This document shows positions 23,180 through 34,525 of a stretch of DNA of 63,330 nt, piece after piece. Each line of letters begins with the position of its first letter. Position 1 is the first letter of the stretch. The DNA comes from Hymenochaete sp. R1 (Eukaryota > Basidiomycota > Agaricomycetes > Hymenochaetales > Hymenochaetaceae), in contig JAFREE010000140.1 of NCBI GenBank assembly GCA_019400425.1, positions 1 to 63,330 on the forward strand, in the 5' to 3' direction. Made by a program: the position numbers and the translations under genes. The notes under the pieces were generated by a model. It ran no database searches and had not been told where the DNA came from. It was given only the letters and a program-made list of their open reading frames with translations.

Positions 23180-25157
23180 TCATACCTTCTTGGGCTCCGT
23201 GGCAGCTTTTGCAATGTCCAGAGCATTCTTGAACACCTTCAAAAGCGCTTCACGATCCTCGATTCCGACACTCACCCTCACCAATCCTTCTTCGACCCCA
23301 AACTCTTTTGCCCAATCCAGCTCCGCGTAATGAGCCAACACAACATACGGACTTGCCAATGTGAAGTTTGTTCCCAAACTCGGGCCCTTCTGTACCAACA
23401 AGGTGTCAAAAAACGCATGACTCGCTGACGTTTCGTGGAACGTGACAGAAAACAACCCGCCGAATGCACTGACGCCGGAGGGCAAGTTGGCTGCGCGACA
23501 CGCTTCGTAATTCTCGCGCGTAACGTACTTCGGATAGCAAACATCCTTGATGAGATCGGGGTAGGAGGACTGAGTGGATTTGAGGAGGTCGCAAACAGCT
23601 TCGGCGTTTTGGTTGATTACATGCACACGCTTCTTGAAATCTCGAGAATTACGTTCCATAAAAATGGCGTCTTCGTTGAAATAGAAGTCCTCGTAGACCG
23701 TTTTCAGAGTAGATTTGAGAACTGTATAATGTCGAGCGTTGGGGTTCAGAATAAGGCTATGATGTCAGTCAGTCGGAGTCAATATGATAAATTGGATATG
23801 TTGTACCTTCCTCCCATTACATTTGAGTCGCCGCTAAAGACCTTCGTCAGGCTGCTTACGACAATGTCCGCGTACGGCAAGACAGAAACATTGACGAAGT
23901 TCCCAACTGTCTCATCCACAACGATCAAGAAATCGTACTTGTCTCCCAGCGCCCGCAAGCGAGATAGGTTAGGAGAGCGTAGAAGCGGATTGGAAGGAAA
24001 TTCGGTAAAGAGAGCGAGAATTGGAGGTTTGCTTGCTTCCGTGTGGTTCGGAGATAGCTCGTCAAGTAGCTTCTCCAGCTCATCGATATCGGAGTCAAGG
24101 CCGAAACCAAAGTGATAACAACCTGGGCCCCATTTTTGTAGGATCTTCAACGTATCCGTGTACGGGAACCCAAAGCAAATGCTCTTCGCCTCGGGAAGAG
24201 ACATAAGTCCAAGATGATGTGCCCACCAGATGGCGCACATACCGGAGGGATACAAAAAGACATCGTCTTCTGTGACGCCCTCCACGCCTCGAGAACTGGG
24301 TCCAAGTTCAGCGTCGTCTCTGCTTGCTGGCGGATGTTGTTGAGGATCTTGAGTGGCGTGATTATGGTCGTGTACGAGGACACCGGCGATGCGACGGCGC
24401 AAAGCGCGCTTAGCTGCTGCTGCATACCCAATTGGCATATTTCTTCCATAGCGTTCCTCCAAGTAGGAACTCACGTCTTTCGCGACTTCTTCCTCGGCCG
24501 ATAGTGAAGCAGGCGATTTGACGGAATAGTGACGGTTACCAGGTTTACTCGGCATACGTCCTGCGACCGGTGTACTTGGATGAAGCGGCGAGGCAGGCGA
24601 TTCTGAAATCATCGATAGACACCATTCTGCGCCCCGGCTCGAAATGCCCATACCTCCATGTTGCCAAAACTGTTTTGCAAGCGGGAAAGCATCGGAAGGG
24701 AAGAGAACTATATGCAGCGTGAAACAAGACTGGTCCGATGAAACTGTATCTTCAGGACAGATGAAAAATTCGATTATCCGAACGGTAAGAGGTGGCCTGG
24801 ATTCGGGAGCTCGGCGGATCATAAACTCCCGACAGAACTCAGCAGTCTGTTTAGAGGGGCAAAGGAGGCAACGCTCTCCAGGAATTCCGAATTTCTTCTC
24901 ACAGATACTAGCGAGCTGCAAGCAGGTCAAAAACTTTTGAGCAAGACAGGTCGATAGTTGTTGATACGTACTTTTTGTATGCTCTTATGAATGTAAAATC
25001 TCGGGTACCCAGTTACCATCACATCCACAACCCTTTTGTCTCCTTCTTCGTACCCAACATTGTCTGCCCACTTAGGAAGGGAACAAGAGATCGCGTGAGG
25101 GGTAAAAGGAGGGACTGACTGCCCCAGTCTTTCTGTTTGTGTCATCATCAAGGTCAT
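23180..25157 (-). CDS. cystathionine gamma-synthase-like PLP enzyme
   Basis: Fungal cystathionine gamma-synthase (Str2/MET-7 type), which condenses an activated homoserine with cysteine in transsulfuration toward methionine. Three exons: one at the start giving MTLMMTQTERLGQ...YPRFYIHKSIQK, an intron of about 70 nt, a long exon, then an intron after VMGG near 23800 and the last exon ending EPKKV. The N-terminal GYPRFYIH segment and the cysteine-containing LLCPSKQTAEFCREF are typical of the long fungal enzymes. PLP-fold features include LYPSGMCAIWWAHHL, DFLIVVDETVGNF (Asp that pairs with the cofactor ring) and SSLTKVFSGDSNVMGG, where the Lys forms the aldimine. The C-terminus has GGLFSVTF and RVSVGIED. 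ATG 25145 is an alternative start. The gene is divergent from the Gid9-like gene. Confidence 0.9.
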
Positions 25158-25465
25158 TGTATCCGTAGCGCGAGCGTAATCGATCCCAGATACCTCGTAG
25201 CGCTATCCCTTCGCCTAGCGAAAGAGGTGAGCGAAAATTGTTATGGAAGGGGAGCAGTGAAAATGGTGCAAAGGAAAGACTCGACGGAGACAAAAGAGTT
25301 GAAATTGAATGAAGTTAAATTGAATGCACAAGCTGAAGCCCGTATCTTCCAGCTTGAGCAATGCTTATGTCACTTTCTCCGAAGTGACCAATGAGACGTC
25401 GATCCCTCCTTCGGAGGACCTTCGCGGGCGGCGTGTGACGGCCATCATCTGTACCTCAGGCTGCA
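25158..25465. promoter_or_regulatory. 308-bp divergent intergenic region between cystathionine gamma-synthase and Gid9-like genes
   Basis: Both start codons face away from this segment, so it must contain two promoters or a bidirectional one. I see no TATA box in either orientation. It is flanked by a purine-rich stretch on the + strand near 25250-25320. Confidence 0.6.
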
Positions 25466-26832
25466 ATGCATACGACGACAATGAGCAAGGTTAACGTTGA
25501 CGGTGCTCTTCTCTTCGAACATCCATTTTCTAGAGTGAGCAGCTCGTATAGAGCTGAAATTAAATACTACTAAAAACGTGGTTAGGTTCCATATGAGGCA
25601 TACCGCAAGGTATTCCGAACGTCGCAGAAATACATCGAGCGCGAGCTTGGCGCTGTCCAGTCTTCGGCAAAAGATTTGACAAAACTGAAAGGCTCCAACT
25701 ATGACCCTCAAACTGCCCTGACGTCCATTGAGGGAATGATAGGCAGAGTCGAAGAATTGAGGAAGAAGGTGAGTATCCTTTCAGCACTATTTCGTCCTTC
25801 ATCGGTGACTGATGAGTCGGGGCAGCTTACTGACCTGCATGAGACGTCTGGTTCATCAACGCAGCAGGTTATGCGAGACAGGTTTGAGCATATCAGCAGT
25901 CTGGAGGACATAGTGAGCCAAGATGATCCTGCCTATGGCCGGTGGGCTGACAAACGGGTTGATCGATGGCTGGTTGACTGGGCATTGAGGAACGGGATGG
26001 ATTCAACAGCCAAACGGCTCGCTAGTGACAAAGGTATAGAGGTGAGCAGTATTATCTCTCAGAAAACTTTTCCTGATAGACTTTCCAGCGTCTTGTCGAT
26101 ATTGACTTATTCTCGGAGATTCAAAGGATCGAAGATGCACTGCGTAGACATAGTTGCACTGAGGCATTGTCATGGTGCAGCGAGAACAAGGCAGCGCTGC
26201 GTAAGGTCAAGAACCCTCTTGAGTTTGAGCTACGGCTGCAAGAGTTCATAGAGCTCTCCCGAGAACGAAAGAGCGTGGAAGCCATTGCTTACGCAAAGAA
26301 GCACCTTCTTTTTTGGCAAGAATTTCAGTTCAAGCGGATCCGGCAAGCGATGGCTCTCCTAGCGTTCCCCCAATCATCCGCGGTTGGGCCATATAAGCGC
26401 CTATACGATGAGAAGCGTTGGGAGGAGCTCACTCGCGCCTTCCGGCTTGCTGTCTACAACCTTAACGCCCTGCCCACGGAGCCTTTACTCCATCTCGCTC
26501 TTTACGGTGGCCTGGCAGCACTTAAACTCCCGGTCTGCTACAATCCATCCAATCATACTACGAACGCAGATTGTCCGGTCTGCGACTCGCAGGGGCTTGG
26601 AATCCTGGCGAAAGAAGTACCGTGGAGCCACCACGTCAACTCCACGATCGTTTGCGTACTCACAGGGAAGATAATGGACGAGGACAATCCTCCCATGGCT
26701 TTTCCGAATGGATACGTTTACTCTCGTGGAGCTCTGCAAGAGATGGCGGAGAGATACAATGGCATTGTCACTTGCCCCCGGACCGGTGTACTATGCGATT
26801 TTAGCGCATTACGCAAGGTTTTCATATCGTAG
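25466..26832 (+). CDS. fyv10: Gid9/Fyv10 (MAEA-like) subunit of the GID/CTLH E3 ubiquitin ligase
   Basis: RING-like catalytic-module subunit of the GID/CTLH ligase, which in yeast degrades gluconeogenic enzymes after glucose return and has wider substrates elsewhere. Exons 25466-25534, 25586-25768, 25826-26041 and 26089-26832 give 403 aa, against 396 in human MAEA. The order is VPYEAYRKVFRTSQKYIERE, a coiled segment ending VEELRKK, LisH-like VDRWLVDWALRNGMDSTAKR, CTLH (LFSEIQRIEDALRRH and ALSWCSENKAALRK), CRA (EFELRLQEFIELSRERK to WEELTRAFRLAVYNL), and the degenerate gRING (CPVCDSQGLGIL, VCVLTGKIMDEDNPPMAFPNGYVYS, TCPRTG). The 57-nt intron at 25769-25825 is stop-free and in frame, so retention would insert 19 residues. 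Confidence 0.93.
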
Positions 26833-27731
26833 TTATTTTCCGCTTTGGTGGCTGGCTACGCCTTCCGCTGCTTTTTCGTACTAGATTACCGTTGTATCTC
26901 TATGCATGTACAGCTCAACTTTCCTTACTGCATCGTCGACCTTGTCACCTAATCTGGGAGTTGTAGCGACTTTGATCACGGCCACATTTCGAGATCAGAA
27001 ACAACATACGAGTGTGAGTTTAGTTCTTTCGGACTCGTCTGTGTCATAAACTCATCAACTATCTCGCGCGTTACCATTTCCATATTATTTGGCGAACTTC
27101 GCTCTGTATAGGTAAGTCGCTCCTTTTGGGAATCCAGCATCGGAAGATCAAGGACCATTCAATGCTGGTCGCAGCGCATGAACACGAACAATGCACATCA
27201 TCTTTTTTTCCCTTAGTAATATCTTCAGCATTTGTTATAAGATAGACTTCGCGACCATAAAGCAAATATCACGATTTTTTACTATGGAAGTCCATGGCTC
27301 TGATATGTCTGTGTCGGGGACTGGTCCGGTGGATGAGTGGATGTGCAATATCGGAATTTCAGTGGACGCGACACGGCACACTTTTCCAAGTTACCTCCTT
27401 TTGTCTGTTTCCCATCGCATCATCCTTCATCTGACGCTCAACCCCCTGCCGTTGTCCCAGACAGGCCTGTGGGCCCCTTCCATATGCATCATCTTCATGG
27501 AGGTAAAGTACTCCGATGAAGTATGCAAGATATCCCCGTTCGACCAAGCTTCGGCAAGCTTTCAGTTGGTTCGCGAATCGACGCATTCATCGTCGTTCGT
27601 CAACAACCACCATCTTCCCAGTCGACTCTGAGCTCTCACCGACGCTCGCCGCCTTGACGGCGCTTCGCACTTCGCAGCCAAGCTCGTCGCTTATTCTTCA
27701 TCTCTGGATAGCTTAGCGCTAGGTCACAGAA
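26833..27731. other. intergenic upstream of the DUF6533 gene
   Basis: About 900 nt. Open frames here (the longest 146 codons, 27191-27631) are hydrophobic/Ser-rich without a recognisable domain and look fortuitous. The last 100 nt before 27732 should hold the promoter. Confidence 0.4.
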
Positions 27732-29724
27732 ATGGACGATGTGGTGTCGCTCGTTCTCTCAGGACAGCTCTACAACGTACTTGGCGCTCTCCAGTCGACA
27801 AAATACCTTGCCGTGGCGTGCTTCACGTTGTTCATTTATGATTATTTCATAACATTGGAAGATGAGGTGCCGTCCGTTGCTGTCGCTTCTCCGGTGACCG
27901 TACTTAACCATACTCTGTAATTATAGATTAAATTGTTCTGGAGGAGAGGCCTCACCATCACAAGAGGACTGTTTTTCCTAGTGAGTGACTCGGCTCTATT
28001 CAGTGACATGTAAACTCTTCACTGAAATGGACAACCTAAAGAATCGATATATTCCACCTATTAATTTCCTGTGAGTCCAACTGCATGATTCTCAACCAAG
28101 GGGCTCAAGTACCAACTCTTTCCTTGCACAGTGTTGTATTATCATGTAAGAGGGCTTTACATGAGAAGTTCGTATCATTCTGATATCCTCATAGGGTTCT
28201 TCCATTACCAACCTTCCGAAACTGTGAGTGCATCATTTACTTACTGCGTTCAGCGTAAACTAAACATTCATTGTGCGGCCAAGTTGTTGGTAACCAGCAC
28301 CAAATTGTGTCTTTCTTAGACTTATGAACATAATTAGTTGTCATGGGGCTATGTTCTCGACCGCAACTTTCACGGTGTTTGAGCTCATCGTAATGCAAGG
28401 TTCGAGCCGGAAGGACTGCCGTTTTCACGGGTCTTCACTGACGGTGATGTGTTTCTCAAGCTATCCTCGTAGCCCGTGTCGTCCATCTTTGGACTTGGCG
28501 GCAGAAAGTGCAACACTTCATCTTCGGCTTCTTTCTTTCCTGCGTTTTCACGGTATGTGTGATCTTTGGTTTTGTGATGAAGGTTTGTCCATTTCGTGGT
28601 TCGCAAAATTTCCAGGTGCTCACGAGTCGCTTGTCAATTAGGATACTGGTTCGATCGTTCTGCCGCGTACGAACCTGTTCGTTTGATTACTGCCAAACTC
28701 AACATTGATTTTGAGAGTAGTGCCTCTTCGCGGCTGCTTTGATATAAGCACAGGTCCCAACTCGCGCCTGTATTGGGGTGAGTATCAGCATCTCTGTCCC
28801 GCAAATCGGTGTATTAATCATGCTCCGTAGCTATGCTCGTTCCGACATTCGTTAGTGCCATGCTTTTTTCCTACCCTGATCTCTTCGTTCCTGATTCCGC
28901 AACTGATTGTGCGGTACTATAGATTATGGAAAGTGGGTATCTCTCTAATTTGGACCCTTATCGACACCTCATGCCAGTATTCTTACTCTTTAAGCTCTCC
29001 TTGTCATCCTCACAATCGTCCGCATCATTGGGCCTCTTCAAAAGAGCGAATATAAGAATAGATTACTCAAGTGCCTTATGACCGAGTGCGACTTCACGGA
29101 TCCTATCTGCCCGTAACGTTGAACTGACTCGATATAGCGGTTGCATGTTCTATTTTTGCGTTTGTGGTGAATATTATCCCCATCCGATGTCTTATGGATC
29201 TTGTGGAATCACTGACAACACCTGAAGTGAGCGTAGGGTTCGGCGTCGTAGGGAGTGCGTTATGGGACCACCCCGGAGTCTCCTTCCCCGCAATCTTCTC
29301 AGGCTTCTTACCCGTCATTTTATCCATCTGCGCCTCACGCCTCCTCTTCAACTTGCACGAACTTGCCGAAGAACTCGTTGGTCACCCTACCTTTGCACTC
29401 AACACCGTAGAGCTGGGCCGTCTTAACCTCCGAAAGGGGCCTCGACACGGGGAATTCATCGTCGAGGTTGGGGCTGTCAACGAGACGGCGACAAATGATA
29501 GCGGATCGATTTCGAGTGATGGTAAAGCTCCCGTAATGCCGATGGGGAGTATATCAGAAACGGGAGCAAGTAAGAGAGGGCCGAGGAAGAGTTGGTTTGG
29601 GAAGAGTCGAAGAATAGGAGATGGAGTTGTGGATGTTCGGAGACAGACTGGTCGCGGAGAGCAGTGGTTACCTTCTCTGCCACGATTCTCACAGATGCAC
29701 TTCAGAGACAGCTTTTTGCCTTGA
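27732..29724 (+). CDS. DUF6533 seven-helix membrane protein
   Basis: Member of the large Agaricomycete DUF6533 family of putative multi-span membrane proteins with no known function. The first exons are certain: 27732-27866 with YNVLGALQSTKYLAVACFTL and YDYFITLEDE, 27927-27980 with IKLFWRRGLTITRGLFFL, then NRYIPPINFL and VVLSCKRALHEK. This is the family signature (LxxTKYxxVAxxxLxxYDYxxTLxDE...F(W)xRxxTxxRxLFxxNRYxxP). Further short exons follow between 28.2 and 29.1 kb. The final exon runs to 29724 with two or three hydrophobic helices (VNIIPIRCLMDLVESL, FPAIFSGFLPVILSICASRL) and a hydrophilic tail of about 110 residues rich in Gly, Ser and Arg. Middle exon borders are uncertain, so I give only the outer limits. 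Confidence 0.8.
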
Positions 29725-29970
29725 CTGATTCCGCATCGTCCATGATTTTAGTTTTGTGTCCTTTCGAGTCCGACTCGCTTTCATGACTCAGCACTTCTGG
29801 AGCTTTCATTATGCTCGTAACCTTGAATGATACCAATACCTTACTGTACAATATCCTGACTGTTTATCTATATCCTTATCAATCGCCTACGTCCGCAGAG
29901 AAACGATAATTGTAATGTACATGCCTGTCCTGCTACCTGTATAGTGTACCAGTGTGTTTTAATTTGGCAC
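29725..29970. other. convergent 3' flank
   Basis: About 250 nt between two stop codons on opposite strands, A/T-rich, consistent with two short 3' UTRs. Nothing else is visible. Confidence 0.5.
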
Positions 29971-32232
29971 TCAAATACCACCCCTTGCCATTTTCTTATC
30001 GTGCCCTCTCTTGCGATTGTGATTCGCTTGGGTAGCCTTGTGTTTGTCTTTCCACGCCCGATCGTGCCCTCCACCACCTCCTTCGGTTACATCTCCTCTA
30101 CCACGACCACGACCACGACCACGACCGCCTCCTCCACGACCACCACCTCGGGCGCGCCCTTGACCCCAGTTTCCTCTTCCCTGTCCAACCTGTGTTTGAT
30201 TTTGACCGGAGGGTCCAGCAACGGGAGCAAGACTTGACCTGTTGCCCGCAAACTCGTGCTTCTCGAGTATTTTGTCCTTCTTGGGCTAAAGATGACGCAG
30301 ATAATATATACGCATGCATGAGATAAGCAACGCTAACGTCAGAAAACAAAATAATGATCTTCCAAAATAAATGAAACTGAGCCTTACGTTTCTTTCTAAC
30401 ATCACCCTCCACCCTTCGATTTGCTCGTCTCCCCAACCTGTACGTTCCTTCAACTCTGCTCTCGCCTTTGATCTCCTCGTCGAAGCATCGCGATCAAATA
30501 GCTTTGGATCCCTTATATACGCGATCTCGCAAATCATTTCGGGGCCTTGCACCGCATCGTCTTCAACCGCATCCGAATCAGAGTCGCCATGCCCAGTTGC
30601 CGGAGCCCTCCACTTCCTCTCGCCGTCGCCTTCTTCTCCATCATCGTCATCGTCCGTGCTGTCAATGTCATGATCGGATTCGGAGAGCTCTGCAGCCCGA
30701 CGTAGTATATCTTCTTTCATTTGTTGCATAAAGGTTCGATCCTGGAGGATACCATCTGCGTCTTCCTGGCGTTTGCCGATTGTAACTTGAGACGCAGCAG
30801 CGGGTACGTCGTTGAAGACATTTTGTCTCTCCGAGAAAACTGTGGTTGTATCTGAAGGCTGAGTAGCTGGCTCCGATTCCTTCAGAAGTGATGCAGGGGG
30901 CGCATCTCCTTCGAGAAGCGCAGCAATGACTCGTTCCACATCGCCGGCGTATTGGGGAAGCAAGAGAACGGATTTGATGTAAAATGGGTCTTGGTCTGGT
31001 AAAACATCAAGCACAGTCGATACTTTCGAGTCGATCAATGGGTCTGTACTTGAAGAGGATTGAGAGGTGGGCGGGCCTGCTCTGCGAGCCAGCGTCGACT
31101 TCATGCCAGTGTAGTCGATACTTGGAATTCCTCCACTGGATCGCAACAGCACCTTAAGTCCACCTGGCCTTTGTCGCTTCGCTGTCTGAGTCGAGGGACT
31201 ACTGTGGTTCTTCAGAACTTCGTCTAACGCATCCACCAACGTTGTATTTTTGTTGGCAGAAACGGACTTCAGAGTGGCTCTGAGGTCGTAGGCGTCCTGA
31301 TAGTCTAAAATAAGGGGCCGGTTGAAGAACGGCGTTTGCGATTCTGCATCCGAGCTCGGCCCCGCATTTGCGGATTGGCTTGAGCTGAGTACAGCAAAGA
31401 GTATGCTGAAGGCACGTGCCGAATTCGCTGGTGGGTCATTTCTGACACCTTTAAAAAGATGCTCAAGCAAGACGTGGAAACTGTCGATGATCGCGACTTT
31501 AGATTCCACCCAGATGAGCGTGGTATCGTTTTCCTCGTCGTGTGCGTCGTCTAAGTCAAAGTTGATCCCGCCATATCCTATCGCGATAGCCTTCATACGC
31601 TTGTCGTAACAGTTTGCGAGCGCTGAAATAAAGTTTCCATCTTTCAGAAACTCATCCAGTACATCGTCCGGTGCACAGGACAGAAATCGTTTCAGGCATT
31701 CGAGAGACTTCCTCAGGCCATGTAACCCCATTGATCCGATAGTCAATGTCTCCGCAAACGCTGGGATGACAAAGTTTCGTAAGTCAGCCTTCAACGAAGG
31801 TTTCGACCTGACCGCGTTGGAAATAATTTCGCGAACGCGAGATGTATTGCGAGATCCGTACGCAATACAGAGATCGAAAATGATCGAAGATGAGAGCCCT
31901 CCTGAATCATGCAGGACGGAAAGACGAGTCACAAGAGCAAGTGTGCATTTCCGAATCATTTTATCCATGCTAGAGAGCTGCACCTCCAGTTTCCGTCGAC
32001 TCGTCGCCGAAAACACCACACCATTCAATCGTTCATCGGCATGACCTCCCACGTACGTCCGTATGAAGTCCAAGCATTGCACTTTCGCAAGAGCATCGTC
32101 CGACAGTGACAGACTAATCTGCAGCGCGTCCGATATTTTTTCAAGAACAAGCCTGTTCTGGGTCGGGTGGAGAGACGTGAGAATAGACTGCGCCGGATAA
32201 ATTGGAAGAGTCGGGAGAACCGTGACCTTCAT
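29971..32232 (-). CDS. CUE-domain protein of the Cue3/ASCC2 (Rqt3) family
   Basis: Subunit of the RQT/ASC-1 complex, which splits collided ribosomes; its CUE domain binds ubiquitin added to the stalled ribosome. One large exon from 32232 gives about 620 residues. An intron after MLERN near 30390 (GTAAGG...TTTTAG) joins it to the last exon beginning PKKDKILEKHEF and ending KKMARGGI. Residues 1-340 are helical as in ASCC2. CUE lies around 403-445 (VSTVLDVLPDQDPFYIKSVL, GDVERVIAALLEGD). An acidic Asp/Glu run (TDDDDDGEEGDGE) follows, then RDPKLFDRDASTRRSKARAEL and GWGDEQIEGWRVML, the conserved C-terminal motif of ASCC2-like proteins. The tail is an Arg-Gly repeat, suggesting RNA contact. Start is the first ATG of the frame. 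Confidence 0.9.
30095..30165 (-). repeat. Arg-Gly-encoding hexanucleotide repeat
   Basis: Tandem CCACGA/GACCAC units on the + strand encode a GRGRGRGRGRG tract preceded by GGGRGGGGRG in the tail of the Cue3/ASCC2-like protein. Such low-complexity codon repeats vary in length by slippage. Confidence 0.85.
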
Positions 32233-32835
32233 TGCACTCTTCTGGATTGACGATGGTAGCGGATTGTGTACTCCTTTTTTTCTAGACCCTATAGCATGTC
32301 AGATATAATTGTATATCTCCGGATACTATAATGGTATCTACATGCCTCTTAATAACACTACGAAGAGTCGAAGGGAGAGTTCGATAAAAAGGAGAAGGAG
32401 ACACGGAGCCCTTGCGTTTCGCAAAGTCGGAAGATCGTCGCTTACTTCTAAAAATGGAAAATAAATCACAGGCTTCTCGGGCAGAACTCATAAGCCACAG
32501 AACTGACTAGCAATGACGATAGTCCAAAATGCCTTTGTGAGCCTTTTTTCAAACAATCGTTGTTAATCAAGGACGATTGGTTCGCCCTGTTGCTTTCTTT
32601 AGTGATTGACACGTTTTACCACTGAACGTATTTCGCGTGGCGTAGCCGACACCAGACGTGCCATCGTGACTGAAACGTTGCGCCTGAAGAGCCTCAGGCT
32701 GAAGTTGAGCCTTTTTTCTTTCAACCTCCAATCATCTTTCCTACTAGATTATCGCATGCGCGATCGTATTGTGCGTCGGAACGTTCATCCACCCCTAATC
32801 TTCGGTATATTGGAGGCGTAAAGTATTCACACGCA
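32233..32835. other. divergent intergenic region, Cue3-like and BTB copy 2
   Basis: About 600 nt separating two divergent start codons, so promoters of both genes lie here. Frames of 70-93 codons inside are overlapping and unrecognisable. No clear TATA box. Confidence 0.45.
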
Positions 32836-33921
32836 ATGACGAAAAACCGTAAAGAAAAGCACCATAGCTTTTGGTTCGAAGACGGCGACATTGTGCTATG
32901 TGCAGCATCGGCGAGATTTGCAACTAAAAATCCCAGTATCCTCTTTCGAGTATACCGTTCCACGCTCGTACGAGAGTCTACAGTTCTTCGTGATATGTTC
33001 AATTCTACGTCTTTTCCCTCGGAGCTGTATGGAGGCTTTCCTCTTATTGTTCTGGATGATACTTCCGAAGCGTGGGAGGAGGCTTTTTCAATGATTTACC
33101 ATCATCTGTACGCCATCCAGCCTCAATCTTTATTATTACTAAATGACCGAGCTTACTTATTCTTCAGGATATACAATCTACCTACGCTGGGACGCAAGTT
33201 AGCAGACGTTGCAGAAAGGCTCCTAACACTTGCATCTAAGTACCAGATGGGAACATTACGCTTGCGTGTCATGATTCAAATTGAGTGTGCCTGGCCTGCA
33301 ACTCTAGAGCAATGGGACGGATTCCTAGTCCTACGTCGCTTCGAAGCTCAGCAATTTTCGGATCAAATTTCCAATCCCAATGCGGTTTTTGACCCCATTA
33401 TTTTCGTCCTTCTGGCCATGAAACACGGCATAACATCCATTTTGCCCGTCGCGCGCTACTATCTTTCTCATAGGATCTGGAATTCCGCGAAAGGGGATGT
33501 GATTTCCGAGACTGATGTTGAGGAGCTCGCAGCCGTACCATCCAAGGAACTTATCCAACTTCGGTCGAGAGAAAGAAATTTGGTGTCTCGCACTTATGAC
33601 ATCCTGAAACGGGTCTATTTTCCCGATGTTTTATCATTTGGAGCTCCAGGTGGTGTATTACCGGTCTGCGAGCAACGCGAGGTATGTGGCGTTCTTAACG
33701 AGCTTGGCCGTCACCGCCTTAGAATCGCTCTGAACGAAGACGGGGATCCGTTTGGCGTTGTTGAGCGCATTCCTGCATTGGCAAAAGAGCTCCGATGCAG
33801 ACCTTGTCAAGCTAAAACTGATGAAGTTCAAGTGGGACTAGTTCGACAGGAGATTTGGGAAGCAATACTGGACGTATATAGAACAAATCATGTACATACC
33901 GACAACCTAGACGTAGACTAG
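32836..33921 (+). CDS. BTB/POZ domain protein (copy 2)
   Basis: Paralogue of the BTB proteins at 16.6 and 41.7 kb. With the intron 33108-33167 removed it is 341 aa. BTB part: FWFEDGDIVLCAAS, LFRVYRSTLVRESTVL, GFPLIVLDDTSEAWEEAF, then YNLPTLG after the splice. Family helix LASKYQMGTLRLRV and WPATLEQWDGF follow, then DPIIFVLLAMKHGITSILPVA. The C-terminal half has a CX5-type pair (VCEQREVC), a CxxC (RCRPCQ) and VRQEIWEAILDVY. The 60-nt intron carries no stop and is a multiple of three, so the frame stays open if it is retained. It is called an intron because its ends are GTACGC/TTCAG and both paralogues are interrupted at the same site. The next gene on this strand encodes the second ~450-aa helical protein. 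Confidence 0.85.
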   Translation: MTKNRKEKHHSFWFEDGDIVLCAASARFATKNPSILFRVYRSTLVRESTVLRDMFNSTSFPSELYGGFPLIVLDDTSEAWEEAFSMIYHHLYAIQPQSLLLLNDRAYLFFRIYNLPTLGRKLADVAERLLTLASKYQMGTLRLRVMIQIECAWPATLEQWDGFLVLRRFEAQQFSDQISNPNAVFDPIIFVLLAMKHGITSILPVARYYLSHRIWNSAKGDVISETDVEELAAVPSKELIQLRSRERNLVSRTYDILKRVYFPDVLSFGAPGGVLPVCEQREVCGVLNELGRHRLRIALNEDGDPFGVVERIPALAKELRCRPCQAKTDEVQVGLVRQEIWEAILDVYRTNHVHTDNLDVD

Positions 33922-34525
33922 GAAACCGTACATCTCTGGCTATGTCCACATTATGTACTGGTAGGATTGATGTTAAGTCAAAATGGCAATACCGTTAACG
34001 AACACTCTTTGGATGATAGACTCCCATCATTGCCAACATTACTAAATTTTACCTTCAATTATTCATTTTCTCCGCCGGGGGGTCGGGGGGTCGCATTCGT
34101 GTATCGCTAGCCAACACAAAGCGGTCTTTATTATATCGATTCGCGACAGATTAACACAAACTTCATACCAGCTAAGTAGGGAGCAACGTACCAATTTGTG
34201 AGAGACTACTGATCTTTAGAAAATTCGAGGCTTGCGTAACCGCTTACATGGGCGCTTACAGGGCCAGTTTGCTCCAGGACCAGGACGTCAGCCCGGTTTC
34301 TTCGCGGAATTGGTCACCTTTGCTGGAGATGGATCCGAATTCGAGGATGCAAAGTTCGTATAAATAGTCAATACTCGCCGTACTTACCATTTGCACCTCA
34401 CTCCCTTCACCACCTCAATCTCAACTTCCTGATTAGCTTGCCGGTTATAACTTCCAGAGCTCGGGCTAATCCTTCCATCAACAAACACGCGTCGTCATTT
34501 GAACTACTCGCCACAGCACTTCGTC
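33922..34525. other. spacer and promoter between BTB copy 2 and its helical-protein neighbour
   Basis: About 600 nt on the same strand as both genes. It holds A/T-rich 3' flank, then two six-G runs at about 34077-34092, then a canonical TATA box and a CT-rich leader. An in-frame ATG at 34499 could extend the next protein by 9 residues. Confidence 0.55.
34359..34367 (+). promoter_or_regulatory. TATA box upstream of the 34.5-kb helical-protein gene
   Basis: TATAAATAG, a consensus TATA box, lies about 165 nt before the preferred ATG (34526), followed by a CT-rich stretch with CACCTCACTCC likely to surround the transcription start. It indicates that this gene has its own promoter rather than being read from the BTB gene. 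Confidence 0.65.

Noticed and set aside
30098..30436. 112-codon minus-strand frame rich in Trp/Arg/Ser ending in a WSWSW repeat
   Set aside because: It is the other-frame reading of the Arg-Gly repeat and last intron of the Cue3/ASCC2-like gene.
34070..34095. G-quadruplex candidate (two six-G runs)
   Set aside because: Only two G runs separated by TC, so a quadruplex would need each run to fold twice with no loops; weak.
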